Assembly (NCBI GenBank): GCA_012516295.1
Contig: JAAYWU010000239.1
Coordinates: 1-6,183 of the forward strand
Length of the DNA: 6,183 nucleotides
Reading direction: 5' to 3'
From: Clostridiales bacterium
GTDB taxonomy: Bacteria > Bacillota > Clostridia > Oscillospirales > Acutalibacteraceae
Part shown: piece after piece, positions 1 through 6,183 of the stretch
Numbering within the stretch: position 1 is the stretch's first letter
Layout: every line of letters starts with the position of its first letter
Made by a program: the position numbers and the translations under genes
The notes under the pieces: generated by a model
Database searches by the model: none
Told to the model about the DNA's origin: nothing
Seen by the model: the letters and a program-made list of their open reading frames with translations, nothing else

Positions 1-141
<141 letters not shown>

Positions 142-155
142 TTGGAGGTTATTTC

Positions 156-1046
156 ATGAAAAAACTGATATTTGAGGGATCCGGTGTTGCGCTGGTTACG
201 CCAATGAAGGACGACGGTTCCGTAGATTACGAAGTATTGGATGAATTGATTGAATTTAATATTGCAAACGGAACGGACGCAATCATTGCCTGCGGCACAA
301 CAGGAGAATGTGCGGTTTTAAGCCATGACGAGCATTGCGATGTTGTAAAGTTCGTCGTCGATAAAGTAAATAAAAGAATTCCGGTTATCGCAAGCTCCGG
401 CAGCAACGATACCCGTTATGCGCTTGAGCTTTCCCGCTCTATGCAGGAGCTTGGAGCGGATGGGCTTCTGATGGTTACCCCTTATTATAACAAAACGTCC
501 CAGGCCGGGCTTGTAAAGCATTACACCTATATTGCCGACCGGGTTGATCTTCCGATCATTGTTTACAATGTGCCGTCGCGCACCGGCTGCAATATCAAGC
601 CGGAAACCTATCTGGAGCTGTCAAAGCATCCGAATATCAATGCGACCAAAGAGGCTAACGGGGACATTTCCTCCGTCGCGCGCACGATTGCCCTTTGCGG
701 AGAGAATTTACATGTTTACTCCGGAAACGACGACCAGACATTGCCGATGCTGACTTTAGGCGGCAAGGGGGTCATTTCCGTGCTGGCGAATATCCTTCCC
801 GGTGTCATGCACAAACTGTGCGCCGACTACTTCGCGGGCGATATCGCTTCCAGCCGCGACGCTTTTCTGAAGTATATCGAACTGATGCAGGCCATGTTTA
901 TGGATGTAAACCCGATTCCCGTAAAGGAGGCTATGAAGATCCTCGGCTTTAAAAGCGGCGACTGCCGTCTGCCTTTAACAGGAATGAGCGAAGAGGCTCT
1001 TTTGAAACTGACCGCGATCATGAAAAAATATAATTTGGTAAAATAA
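156..1046 (+). CDS. dapA: 4-hydroxy-tetrahydrodipicolinate synthase
   Basis: This 296-residue protein is full length for the DapA family (usually about 290-300) and should fold as a single TIM barrel. It condenses pyruvate with aspartate semialdehyde in the cytoplasm, the first committed step to diaminopimelate and lysine. Visible signatures in order are the GTTGE loop at residues 47-51 (T48/T49 equal the E. coli T44/T45 pair), TPYYNK at 108-113 (Y111 equals catalytic Y107), YNVPSRTG at 137-144 (Y137 proton relay, R142 binding the semialdehyde carboxylate), the Schiff-base lysine K165 in TKEANGD, and the GGKGVISVLANILP stretch at 202-215. The start is fixed by GGAGGT at 144-149, six bases before the ATG. 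It follows asd by 47 bp and precedes dapB by 24 bp, so co-transcription is likely. No key residue is missing. Assignment within the wider DapA/NAL lyase superfamily is supported by the asd and dapB neighbours. Confidence 0.96.
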   Translation: MKKLIFEGSGVALVTPMKDDGSVDYEVLDELIEFNIANGTDAIIACGTTGECAVLSHDEHCDVVKFVVDKVNKRIPVIASSGSNDTRYALELSRSMQELGADGLLMVTPYYNKTSQAGLVKHYTYIADRVDLPIIVYNVPSRTGCNIKPETYLELSKHPNINATKEANGDISSVARTIALCGENLHVYSGNDDQTLPMLTLGGKGVISVLANILPGVMHKLCADYFAGDIASSRDAFLKYIELMQAMFMDVNPIPVKEAMKILGFKSGDCRLPLTGMSEEALLKLTAIMKKYNLVK

Positions 1047-1070
1047 AAACCTGTTCGGAGGAACGTTAAA

Positions 1071-1442
1071 ATGACAAGGATAATTGTCGGCGGATGCAAT
1101 GGGAAAATGGGCCGCGAAGTCGCTTCCTGCGCGGCCCAGCGTGAAGATTGCAAAATCGTCGGCGGAATTGATATAAACACAGAAGTAAAACATGATTTTC
1201 CGGTATTCGCAAAACCAGCGGATATTAACGTGGATGTGGACGTAATTATTGACTTTTCGAATCCGGCGCTCCTCTCCTCTCTTCTCCAATATGCGCAGAT
1301 TCACAAAACACCGCTCGTCCTGTGCACAACCGGCTATAACAACGCACAGGTGGAAGCGCTGAAACGGGTATCTGCCGAGGTTCCCGTGTTCTATTCGGGC
1401 AACATGTCGCTCGGAGTGAATTTGCTCATTGAACTTTCCTAA
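1071..1442 (+). CDS. dapB: DapB N-terminal fragment (dinucleotide-binding domain)
   Basis: This is the 123-residue product expected if the TAA at 1440-1442 is real. It holds nearly all of the N-terminal Rossmann domain (GGCNGKMG, DFS, CTTG) plus the hinge and the first turns of the next helix (NMSLGVNLLIELS). It lacks the catalytic HHNQK segment. It also lacks the final strand and helix that in known DapB structures return to complete the nucleotide-binding domain, so alone it should be inactive and may be unstable. The start has a good ribosome site nine bases upstream. Confidence 0.6.
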   Translation: MTRIIVGGCNGKMGREVASCAAQREDCKIVGGIDINTEVKHDFPVFAKPADINVDVDVIIDFSNPALLSSLLQYAQIHKTPLVLCTTGYNNAQVEALKRVSAEVPVFYSGNMSLGVNLLIELS

Positions 1443-1838
1443 ATGGCAGCGAAAGCTCTGGGCGGCGGGTTTGACATTGAAATCGTAGAGAAGCACCATA
1501 ACCAGAAGATTGATGCCCCGAGCGGTACCGCGTTAATGATTGCCGATGGGATTTCCTCCGTTTTAAAAGGAAACACGCATTACATGTACGACCGGCATTC
1601 GCAGCGTAAAAAAAGGGATCCCTCGGAAATCGGGATTCATTCCTGCCGCGGAGGAACGATTGTCGGTGAACACGAAGTCATTTTTGCCGGGGATCAGGAG
1701 GTTATCACGCTGTCGCATTCAGCCCAATCCAAAGGCATTTTTGCGGCGGGCGCAGTAAACGCAGCCGTCTATCTGGTCGGTAAGCCCGCAGGACTTTATA
1801 ATATGTCTGATTTACTGAAAAAGGAGGGTTCCTCATGA
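1443..1838 (+). CDS. dapB: DapB C-terminal fragment (catalytic and tetramerisation domain)
   Basis: This 131-residue frame begins with an ATG touching the upstream stop (TAAATG) and ends at TGA 1836-1838. It carries the catalytic HHNQK, the DAPSGTA substrate loop, the RGGTIVGEHEV strand, and the C-terminal PAGLYNMSDLL segment of the family. No Shine-Dalgarno site lies at a usable distance before 1443; the nearest GGAG is roughly 25-30 bases upstream. Translation would therefore need reinitiation by ribosomes that have just terminated. Whether this ATG is a real start or simply the methionine codon following a mutated codon cannot be decided from sequence; the latter is more likely. Confidence 0.45.
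   Translation: MAAKALGGGFDIEIVEKHHNQKIDAPSGTALMIADGISSVLKGNTHYMYDRHSQRKKRDPSEIGIHSCRGGTIVGEHEVIFAGDQEVITLSHSAQSKGIFAAGAVNAAVYLVGKPAGLYNMSDLLKKEGSS
1822..1828 (+). promoter_or_regulatory. Strong Shine-Dalgarno site for the ACT gene, inside dapB
   Basis: AGGAGGG lies within the last codons of dapB, six bases before the ATG at 1835. The following bases CCTC (1831-1834) can pair with GAGG (1824-1827) over a 3-base loop, a weak four-pair hairpin that could partly mask the site until a ribosome finishing dapB opens it. The strong site fixes the start of the ACT gene; the masking is inference. Confidence 0.7.
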
Positions 1839-2302
1839 ATTTAGAACCGGTTATTACCACCGTCAATGATATTACACTGGTCACCTTGCAGAATTGCCCG
1901 TCGGAATTTTCCTTTATAGCGGATTTATTCCAAAAAATATCGGACTGCGGCGTAAACGTGGATATGATTTCCCTAGCCCCGACACAGGGAGCGTTCACAT
2001 CCATTTCCTTTACGATTTCCGATAATGACTTGGATAAAATTCTTTCCTTTACATCCCATTTACGCGATACTTCCAATATTAAAACGATAGTAAGCAGCGG
2101 GAACTGTAAAATTTCCGTTTACGATCAGAACATGAAGGATACCCCCGGCGTGGCCGCGAAAGTGTTCGCCGCCGCCGCAACGATCGATGCGGATATTCGC
2201 TTGATTACAACGTCTGAGGTGGATATCTCCCTGCTGATTACCGCAGCGGATTTTGACCAGACGCTTCATGAAATCGAAAAAGCTATGCAGATTTCCAAAT
2301 AA
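1835..2302 (+). CDS. Stand-alone tandem ACT-domain protein, aspartokinase regulatory-domain type
   Basis: This 155-residue protein consists of two ACT domains, about residues 5-75 and 88-153, with no kinase domain, signal peptide or membrane segment. It resembles the C-terminal regulatory part of aspartate kinase: VDMIS at 42-46 ends the first ACT helix-strand unit. In the second, KDTPGVAAKVF at 101-111 and DIRLITTSEVDISLLI at 120-135 mirror the HPGVAAK and INIQMISTSEIKIS segments of LysC. Residue D130 stands where many kinases have Lys or Arg. Its size is close to the separately made beta subunit of Gram-positive LysC, which comes from an internal start. The ATG overlaps the dapB stop (ATGA), giving translational coupling, and it is the last gene of the operon. 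A likely role is a regulatory subunit or amino-acid sensor for aspartokinase, binding lysine or threonine. That function is inferred from family and context; ligand and partner are not shown by the sequence. Confidence 0.82.
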   Translation: MNLEPVITTVNDITLVTLQNCPSEFSFIADLFQKISDCGVNVDMISLAPTQGAFTSISFTISDNDLDKILSFTSHLRDTSNIKTIVSSGNCKISVYDQNMKDTPGVAAKVFAAAATIDADIRLITTSEVDISLLITAADFDQTLHEIEKAMQISK

Positions 2303-2336
2303 AAACAGCCTGCAAAATGCAGGCTGTTTTTATTTG
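2296..2336. terminator. Bidirectional intrinsic terminator shared by convergent genes
   Basis: Bases 2296-2314 pair perfectly with 2318-2336 (19 bp) around an AAA loop at 2315-2317; the GC-rich core is cagcctgca/tgcaggctg. The core is flanked by AAAAA on the left and TTTTT on the right, so both strands give a hairpin followed by a U run. It terminates the asd-dap-ACT unit rightward and the YfhO gene leftward. The stop codons of both genes (2300-2302 plus strand, 2330-2332 minus strand) lie in opposite arms and pair with each other. Confidence 0.93.
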
Positions 2337-4993
2337 AAAAAGTAAACACCCACCGGGAATAGATAGACGGCAAACAGAACGGCAAAAAAGAGTACCGTAA
2401 ACGCCAAAGCCCCCGGCAGCTCCAGAAACTGTATCCGGCGGTAGCTGCCGTTTTTCAGGAACCGATACCAGACAATGCATAAGAGGATTCCCGCTGCGGA
2501 CAGGAGCAAGCCGGTCTTAAACCCCGTGGGAAGATAGGAAAAGATAATCCTGTTCTCCCCTTTTTGCAGCTTCACAGCCATCCAAGAGCCAAGGACGCGC
2601 TGAATTTCCGTATTTTTATGATTTACCATCGCGGTAAACCCATCGTCGGCGGTAATCGGCAGAAAAAGCCAGGAATGATTATCGTTTGCGGTAGCAGTCC
2701 CGACAATTTGATTTCCGTCTTGCTTCAACTGCGCCGCCGTCGTTCTGCCGACAGCCTGTTTTAACACATCGTCCTTTAATCCGGCAAGGCCGAAGGATTT
2801 TGCGTCAACTTCTTTTAATACTTCGATTTCCACTTCCACCATTTCATCCTGGAAGGTTCCAAGCGCCAAAAGGCCGTTATTCATCTGACTGGGGTAATCT
2901 TCCTGAACCAGCTTGCCGTTTACAAAAACATTGAAGCTGGAATTGATATGCTCAATCAGATTATTGGAAAGCTTGTCAAAGCAGTCAAAATATAAGGTTT
3001 GCTTCTCTTTGACCGGAATGTGGTAAATCAGCATGCCGGTTTTACTGTTGTCCTGAAATGTCAGGCTATATCGATTATTATCGTACTGATATTCGATGTT
3101 TGTTTTGGCCGACGGTTCGTAATTTACAAAGAGCTTTTCATCGGTATGAAAGACGGATTCAAAAATTGCCTGCTGAAGGTTCAGCCGGGAAGTGTCCGGC
3201 AGATTTTTCAAGGCTTCTATGGAATTGGAATCCATTACAAAACCCACCGGAAGCGTTATCTCATTTTTTACGATTTCGTACTTATCATTTCCATACACGA
3301 TGTCACTCCGGCCCTGTAAGTCGACAGGCTGAACGATTGTGTATTTATTCCCTAAAATCGCATCCGTCAGCTTTGTCCCCCCGTTTGAATTCACTTCCAT
3401 CCAATAGGAGGAGTAGCCCAGCTTTTTCATCGTATACAGGAAGCTTTCGTTTGTCAGCGATGTATAATGGCTCAGAGTAGCATACCCTATGCCACCGACA
3501 AGATTAACGTCAAAGTACTTTTTTTCTGTTTTTACGCGGTAAAGCGTGTCATCCTGAATTTTGCCGCCCAGCTCAATAACCGGCAGGGCACTTCTTTCGC
3601 TGTGTGCGGCAGAGGCGATGTAAACGCTGGAATGAAAAACCGCCTCGAGCAGCACAACCAGGCAAAGCAGCACGGAAAAGGCCGCCTTGCTGAGCTGCCT
3701 GTAACGATAAAGAAGGAGCAGAACAAAGTAAGCAAGCGCCGCCGTAAGGAAGAAAGCGAGCAGCAAGCGCAGGCTTTCACTATTCCCCCATAGGGTTCTC
3801 GTATAAACCGTAACCGTGTGATAATCCTTGTAAAGGATCAGCCATACCGCGATAAATACGGCCCCGCCCGCCAGCATGGCGCCAAACAGGGGAATAATGC
3901 GGCTGTGGGAAAACCGGATATCCTCATTGATACCGGATATAATGACAGCAAGCAGAATCAAGCCGAAAAAGACGGTTATATATCCGTAACGAACGGGAAA
4001 GGCCTGATAGTTGCCCGTATGCCACATTTTATTGACCGGTTCAATTAAGACAGGCGTCATCATGAGCAGGAAAATATAAAAGGAGAAAGCCGCGGTTTCC
4101 GTCTGCTTCTTTACAAACAGAAGATACATTACTACCGCTGAAAATACGGCGCTTGTGCAAAGGATTACCACCAGAGTCGTATCGAACCGGGTAAAGAATG
4201 TTCCCACGCGGAGGCTGGTAAACAAATTCCCCGTCCTTGCGGATTGAACATACTGCATCAGCGCCGGAAGCCAGACGACAGCCGTAAGCAGCGCAACCAC
4301 CAGCGTGGAAATTTCAAACAGCAGCAGGACTTTTCTGCGGCGCTCCCGCGGGGCGAAAAAATAGATATACAGGCCAAAGGAGAGCACGAGAAAAATCGTG
4401 ACCATATAACTCAAATAAAAATTAACCGTCAGCATGGCGGTATAGGAGAAAATATAAAGCCCTGCCCTTTCCTTCTGAATCAGCCTGTCCAGCCCGATTA
4501 AAAGAACCGGAAACAGATACATCATATCAAGCCATACGTGATTCTGATAATAGAACATTGTGTATCCGCAGAATGCATACATAACCGACAGGGCCGTACT
4601 CTGCATCAGCGTGAGATTTTTAAAACGGTACCGGAAAAAGATTTCAGCGGTGAGCGCGCACGTCATCATTTTCAAGAGGACAAGAATATTGACAAATTGG
4701 TAAATGCCTGCCTTATCGACCAAAGCAACCAAAAAAGAGAAAGGACTGGAAATAAAAAAGAGAAAACCGCCCCAGAAGTTCATGCCCCCGCAATTCTGCA
4801 TGTTCAGGAACATATTCGCTTTGCCGGCTAAAATATCCTTAAAATCCAATAAAAACGGAATTACCTGCTGGTTCATATCGCACCAGGAAAGGGAATTCAT
4901 TCCAAAGGGATACATCTGGCAAACACAAAATACGGACAGCATTAGAAGCATTACCGCGGCGGGCGCGGCCAGATAGGCGCATTTTCTCTTCAT
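2330..4993 (-). CDS. YfhO-family polytopic membrane protein (probable GT-C type glycosyltransferase)
   Basis: This 887-residue protein fits the YfhO family (usually 850-900). By hydrophobicity about 13 membrane segments occupy residues 7 to 455, a large extracytoplasmic region spans roughly 460-825, and two further helices lie at about 826-846 and 859-883. Family marks are WCDMNQQVIPF at 37-47 in the first outer loop (D39 is the candidate catalytic acid of a GT-C fold), NHVWLDMMYLFPVLLIGLDRL at 151-171, the GYATLSHYTSL block near 503-513, LGNKYTIV at 547-554, and KLQKGENRIIFSYLPTGFK at 808-826. B. subtilis YfhO and its Listeria counterpart add sugars to lipoteichoic acid from undecaprenyl-linked donors; transfer to this protein is inference, and no CsbB- or GtcA-like partner is in the window. 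GGAGG at 5004-5008 lies ten bases before the ATG and fixes the start. It has its own promoter downstream of tyrS and converges on the ACT gene. Confidence 0.88.
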   Translation of the reverse strand: MKRKCAYLAAPAAVMLLMLSVFCVCQMYPFGMNSLSWCDMNQQVIPFLLDFKDILAGKANMFLNMQNCGGMNFWGGFLFFISSPFSFLVALVDKAGIYQFVNILVLLKMMTCALTAEIFFRYRFKNLTLMQSTALSVMYAFCGYTMFYYQNHVWLDMMYLFPVLLIGLDRLIQKERAGLYIFSYTAMLTVNFYLSYMVTIFLVLSFGLYIYFFAPRERRRKVLLLFEISTLVVALLTAVVWLPALMQYVQSARTGNLFTSLRVGTFFTRFDTTLVVILCTSAVFSAVVMYLLFVKKQTETAAFSFYIFLLMMTPVLIEPVNKMWHTGNYQAFPVRYGYITVFFGLILLAVIISGINEDIRFSHSRIIPLFGAMLAGGAVFIAVWLILYKDYHTVTVYTRTLWGNSESLRLLLAFFLTAALAYFVLLLLYRYRQLSKAAFSVLLCLVVLLEAVFHSSVYIASAAHSERSALPVIELGGKIQDDTLYRVKTEKKYFDVNLVGGIGYATLSHYTSLTNESFLYTMKKLGYSSYWMEVNSNGGTKLTDAILGNKYTIVQPVDLQGRSDIVYGNDKYEIVKNEITLPVGFVMDSNSIEALKNLPDTSRLNLQQAIFESVFHTDEKLFVNYEPSAKTNIEYQYDNNRYSLTFQDNSKTGMLIYHIPVKEKQTLYFDCFDKLSNNLIEHINSSFNVFVNGKLVQEDYPSQMNNGLLALGTFQDEMVEVEIEVLKEVDAKSFGLAGLKDDVLKQAVGRTTAAQLKQDGNQIVGTATANDNHSWLFLPITADDGFTAMVNHKNTEIQRVLGSWMAVKLQKGENRIIFSYLPTGFKTGLLLSAAGILLCIVWYRFLKNGSYRRIQFLELPGALAFTVLFFAVLFAVYLFPVGVYFFK

Positions 4994-5029
4994 TCTGTGT
5001 TTTCCTCCGTAAAATCAATAGTCTGTCTT

Positions 5030-5058
5030 ATTATAAGGAATAAATTGCATAAAATCAA
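5030..5058 (-). promoter_or_regulatory. Sigma-A type promoter for the YfhO-family gene
   Basis: On the minus strand a TTGATT -35 element (5053-5058) is followed by a 17-base spacer and a perfect TATAAT -10 element (5030-5035). Transcription would begin near 5023, leaving a leader of about 30 bases with GGAGG (5004-5008) before the ATG at 4993. The -35 element sits within the tail of the tyrS terminator, so the gene appears to be transcribed separately from tyrS. Confidence 0.75.
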
Positions 5059-5060
5059 TC

Positions 5061-5093
5061 AAAAGGGCCCGCACCTGGTTTCAGGCGCGGACC
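5061..5093 (-). terminator. Intrinsic terminator of tyrS
   Basis: On the minus strand, bases 5093-5082 pair with 5077-5066 around a 4-base loop to form a 12-pair GC-rich stem, followed by UUUU (5064-5061) and further U-rich sequence. Two of the pairs are G-U wobbles in the minus-strand transcript but A-C mismatches in the plus strand, so the structure is oriented for tyrS. It begins 27 bases after the tyrS stop. Confidence 0.85.
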
Positions 5094-5119
5094 TGCTTCT
5101 TTTTTACTTGGATTCGAAA

Positions 5120-6183
5120 TCAGTCGACCAGATTTACTTTATGAAAGATTTTCTTGCCTTTTTTAATAATAATATATTTCTTTTCAAAATCCTTGGAAGT
5201 CAATTTTGCTGTTGTTTCGGAAACTTTTTCATTATCTATGGAAATACCGCCCTGCGTAATCAGGCGTCTCCCCTCTCCCTTTGACGGAGCAAGCTTTGTT
5301 TTTACCAGAAGATCCAGAACACCGATTTCGCCATTTGTAAAATCCGCGGCGGTAAGATCGGTGGAAGGCATGTTATCCGTATTCTCACCGGAGCCGAACA
5401 GCGCGCGCGCGCCTTCCTGCGCCTTGTTCGCTTCTTCTTCGCCGTGAATCAGCTTGGTAACTTCATAGGCTAAGATTTCCTTCGCTTTATTCAGTTCACC
5501 GCCCTGCAGCTTTGCAAGCTCATTGATTTGGGACAGCGGCAGGAAAGTTAGGATTTTCAGGCACTTGATTACATCGGCGTCACCGATATTGCGCCAGTAC
5601 TGGTAAAAGTCGAACGGCGATGTCTTTTCCGGATCGAGCCATACCGCACCCTTTTCCGTCTTGCCCATCTTCTTGCCTTCGCTGGTAGTCAAAAGGGTAA
5701 AGGTCATGCCGTAAGCTTCCTTGCCTTCCTTACGGCGGAGAAGCTCCACGCCGCCGATAATGTTGCTCCACTGATCATCCCCGCCGAGCTCCAACTGGCA
5801 GTTGTATCTGTGGTTCAATTCCAGGAAATCATAGCTCTGCATAATCATATAGTTCAGTTCAAAGAAAGAGAGGCCCCTTTCCATGCGCTGTTTGTAGCAT
5901 TCTGCGGCAAGCATGCGGTTTACGGAGAAATGTACGCCGATATCGCGTAAGAATTCGATATAATTCAAATTCAACAGCCAGTCTCCGTTATTCGCCATAA
6001 TTGCTTTGCCTTCGGAAAAATCGATCAGGCGGGACATCTGCTTTTGGAAACATGCAATATTATGGTCGATTTCGTCTTTTGTCAGCATTTTGCGCATATC
6101 GGATTTTCCGGACGGGTCGCCGATCATGCCGGTTCCGCCGCCGAATAAGGCAATCGGCGTATGCCCGGCGCGCTGCATATGGG
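5120..6183 (-). CDS. tyrS: Tyrosyl-tRNA synthetase, lacking its N-terminus (cut by window edge)
   Basis: The frame is open to the last base of the window, so the methionine at 6178-6176 is internal: the family continues upstream with the HIGH-type motif, and the codon before it reads His. The 352 residues counted from that methionine show [15 protein letters not shown] at 13-27, the tyrosine-binding set Y110, Q114 and D117 in [19 protein letters not shown] at 131-139, and the class I signature KMGKT at 170-174, closer to the KFGKT of TyrS than the KMSKS of TyrZ. A C-terminal S4 RNA-binding domain (about 286-350, with [19 protein letters not shown]) completes the protein. It charges tRNA-Tyr with tyrosine in the cytoplasm. 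The gene ends at TGA (5122-5120) and has its own terminator. Any T-box leader would lie beyond the right edge and cannot be seen. No defects are seen in the visible part. Confidence 0.96.
   Translation of the reverse strand, partial: HMQRAGHTPIALFGGGTGMIGDPSGKSDMRKMLTKDEIDHNIACFQKQMSRLIDFSEGKAIMANNGDWLLNLNYIEFLRDIGVHFSVNRMLAAECYKQRMERGLSFFELNYMIMQSYDFLELNHRYNCQLELGGDDQWSNIIGGVELLRRKEGKEAYGMTFTLLTTSEGKKMGKTEKGAVWLDPEKTSPFDFYQYWRNIGDADVIKCLKILTFLPLSQINELAKLQGGELNKAKEILAYEVTKLIHGEEEANKAQEGARALFGSGENTDNMPSTDLTAADFTNGEIGVLDLLVKTKLAPSKGEGRRLITQGGISIDNEKVSETTAKLTSKDFEKKYIIIKKGKKIFHKVNLVD

Larger units (their letters stand above)
1071..1838 (+). pseudogene. dapB: 4-hydroxy-tetrahydrodipicolinate reductase, interrupted by one in-frame stop
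   Basis: Read through the TAA at 1440-1442, this is a 255-codon DapB of normal family length. The enzyme reduces the DapA product with NAD(P)H to tetrahydrodipicolinate. Numbering the stop as codon 124, the features are a Rossmann nucleotide loop GGCNGKMG at 7-14, DFS at 61-63, CTTG at 85-88, the hinge NMSLGVN at 111-117, the catalytic HHNQK at 142-146 (H142 and K146 equal E. coli H159 and K163), and the substrate-binding DAPSGTA at 148-154. Everything conserved is intact and no frameshift is present, so the lesion is a single codon. In relatives this position usually holds Lys, Glu or a similar residue, so one base change from AAA, GAA or CAA explains it. TAA ends asd, dapA and the ACT gene, so codon reassignment is unlikely. 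It is either a recent nonsense mutation, a sequencing error, or a split gene translated as two polypeptides. GGAGG at 1057-1061 sets the start; the TGA overlaps the next ATG. Confidence 0.85.

Noticed and set aside
1440..1442. TAA as a reassigned codon or programmed readthrough site
   Set aside because: TAA ends asd, dapA, the ACT gene and the YfhO gene here, and no recoding structure is evident just downstream, so readthrough or reassignment is the weaker explanation.
975..1499. 174-codon open frame on the minus strand opposite dapA/dapB
   Set aside because: It is antisense to two recognisable enzymes, has no ribosome site of note, and its translation shows no family features; it is a shadow of the plus-strand genes.
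1649..1658. Second copy of CGGAGGAACG, identical to the dapB ribosome site at 1056-1065, inside the dapB C-terminal half
   Set aside because: It encodes conserved DapB residues (RGGT) and is followed by no ATG in a useful position; taken as coincidence.
2999..3480. Overlapping plus-strand open frames (106 and 140 codons) opposite the YfhO gene
   Set aside because: The opposite strand is a continuous 887-codon family member; these frames have low-complexity, unrelated translations and no promoter or ribosome site.
4244..4976. Several plus-strand frames of 85-97 codons rich in Gln, Lys and Arg
   Set aside because: They are the expected mirror of hydrophobic membrane-segment codons on the minus strand and overlap one another in different frames.
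5094..5119. Short gap after the tyrS stop as a possible small RNA or peptide gene
   Set aside because: It is only 26 bases long and contains nothing beyond the lead-in to the terminator.

Overview
The window reads as ordinary chromosomal DNA from a low-to-moderate GC Gram-positive bacterium, most likely a member of the Clostridia (Bacillota), possibly an Oscillospirales/Ruminococcaceae-type organism. The reasons are strong GGAGG Shine-Dalgarno sites, a diaminopimelate gene run in the order asd-dapA-dapB followed by an aspartokinase-type ACT protein, a YfhO-family membrane protein and a tyrosyl-tRNA synthetase. The taxon is an inference from gene content and protein style, not from a search.

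Left half, plus strand (1-2302): the 3' end of asd (aspartate-semialdehyde dehydrogenase), then dapA (4-hydroxy-tetrahydrodipicolinate synthase), dapB (4-hydroxy-tetrahydrodipicolinate reductase) and a stand-alone protein of two ACT domains that resembles the regulatory tail of aspartate kinase. The genes are closely spaced (47 bp, 24 bp, then an ATGA overlap), as expected for one operon. Asd supplies aspartate semialdehyde, DapA condenses it with pyruvate, DapB reduces the product toward diaminopimelate and lysine, and the ACT protein would fit as a lysine/threonine-sensing regulatory partner of aspartokinase. The striking anomaly is that dapB carries an in-frame TAA at 1440-1442, exactly one codon, with all conserved residues intact on both sides and an ATG directly after it.

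Right half, minus strand (6183-2330): tyrS (5' end cut off by the window edge) is followed by its terminator, a well-formed promoter, and an 887-residue YfhO-family polytopic membrane protein. The two transcription units converge at 2303-2329 on one near-perfect 19-bp hairpin that can terminate both strands and contains both stop codons.

There is no gene-free stretch above 300 bases; the longest is the 126 bp between tyrS and the YfhO gene, which holds a terminator and a promoter. I see no mobile element, CRISPR array, tRNA, rRNA or riboswitch, and no convincing unknown multi-gene system. The items worth a second look are the split dapB, the free-standing ACT protein, the shared convergent terminator and a 19-bp tandem duplication between asd and dapA.
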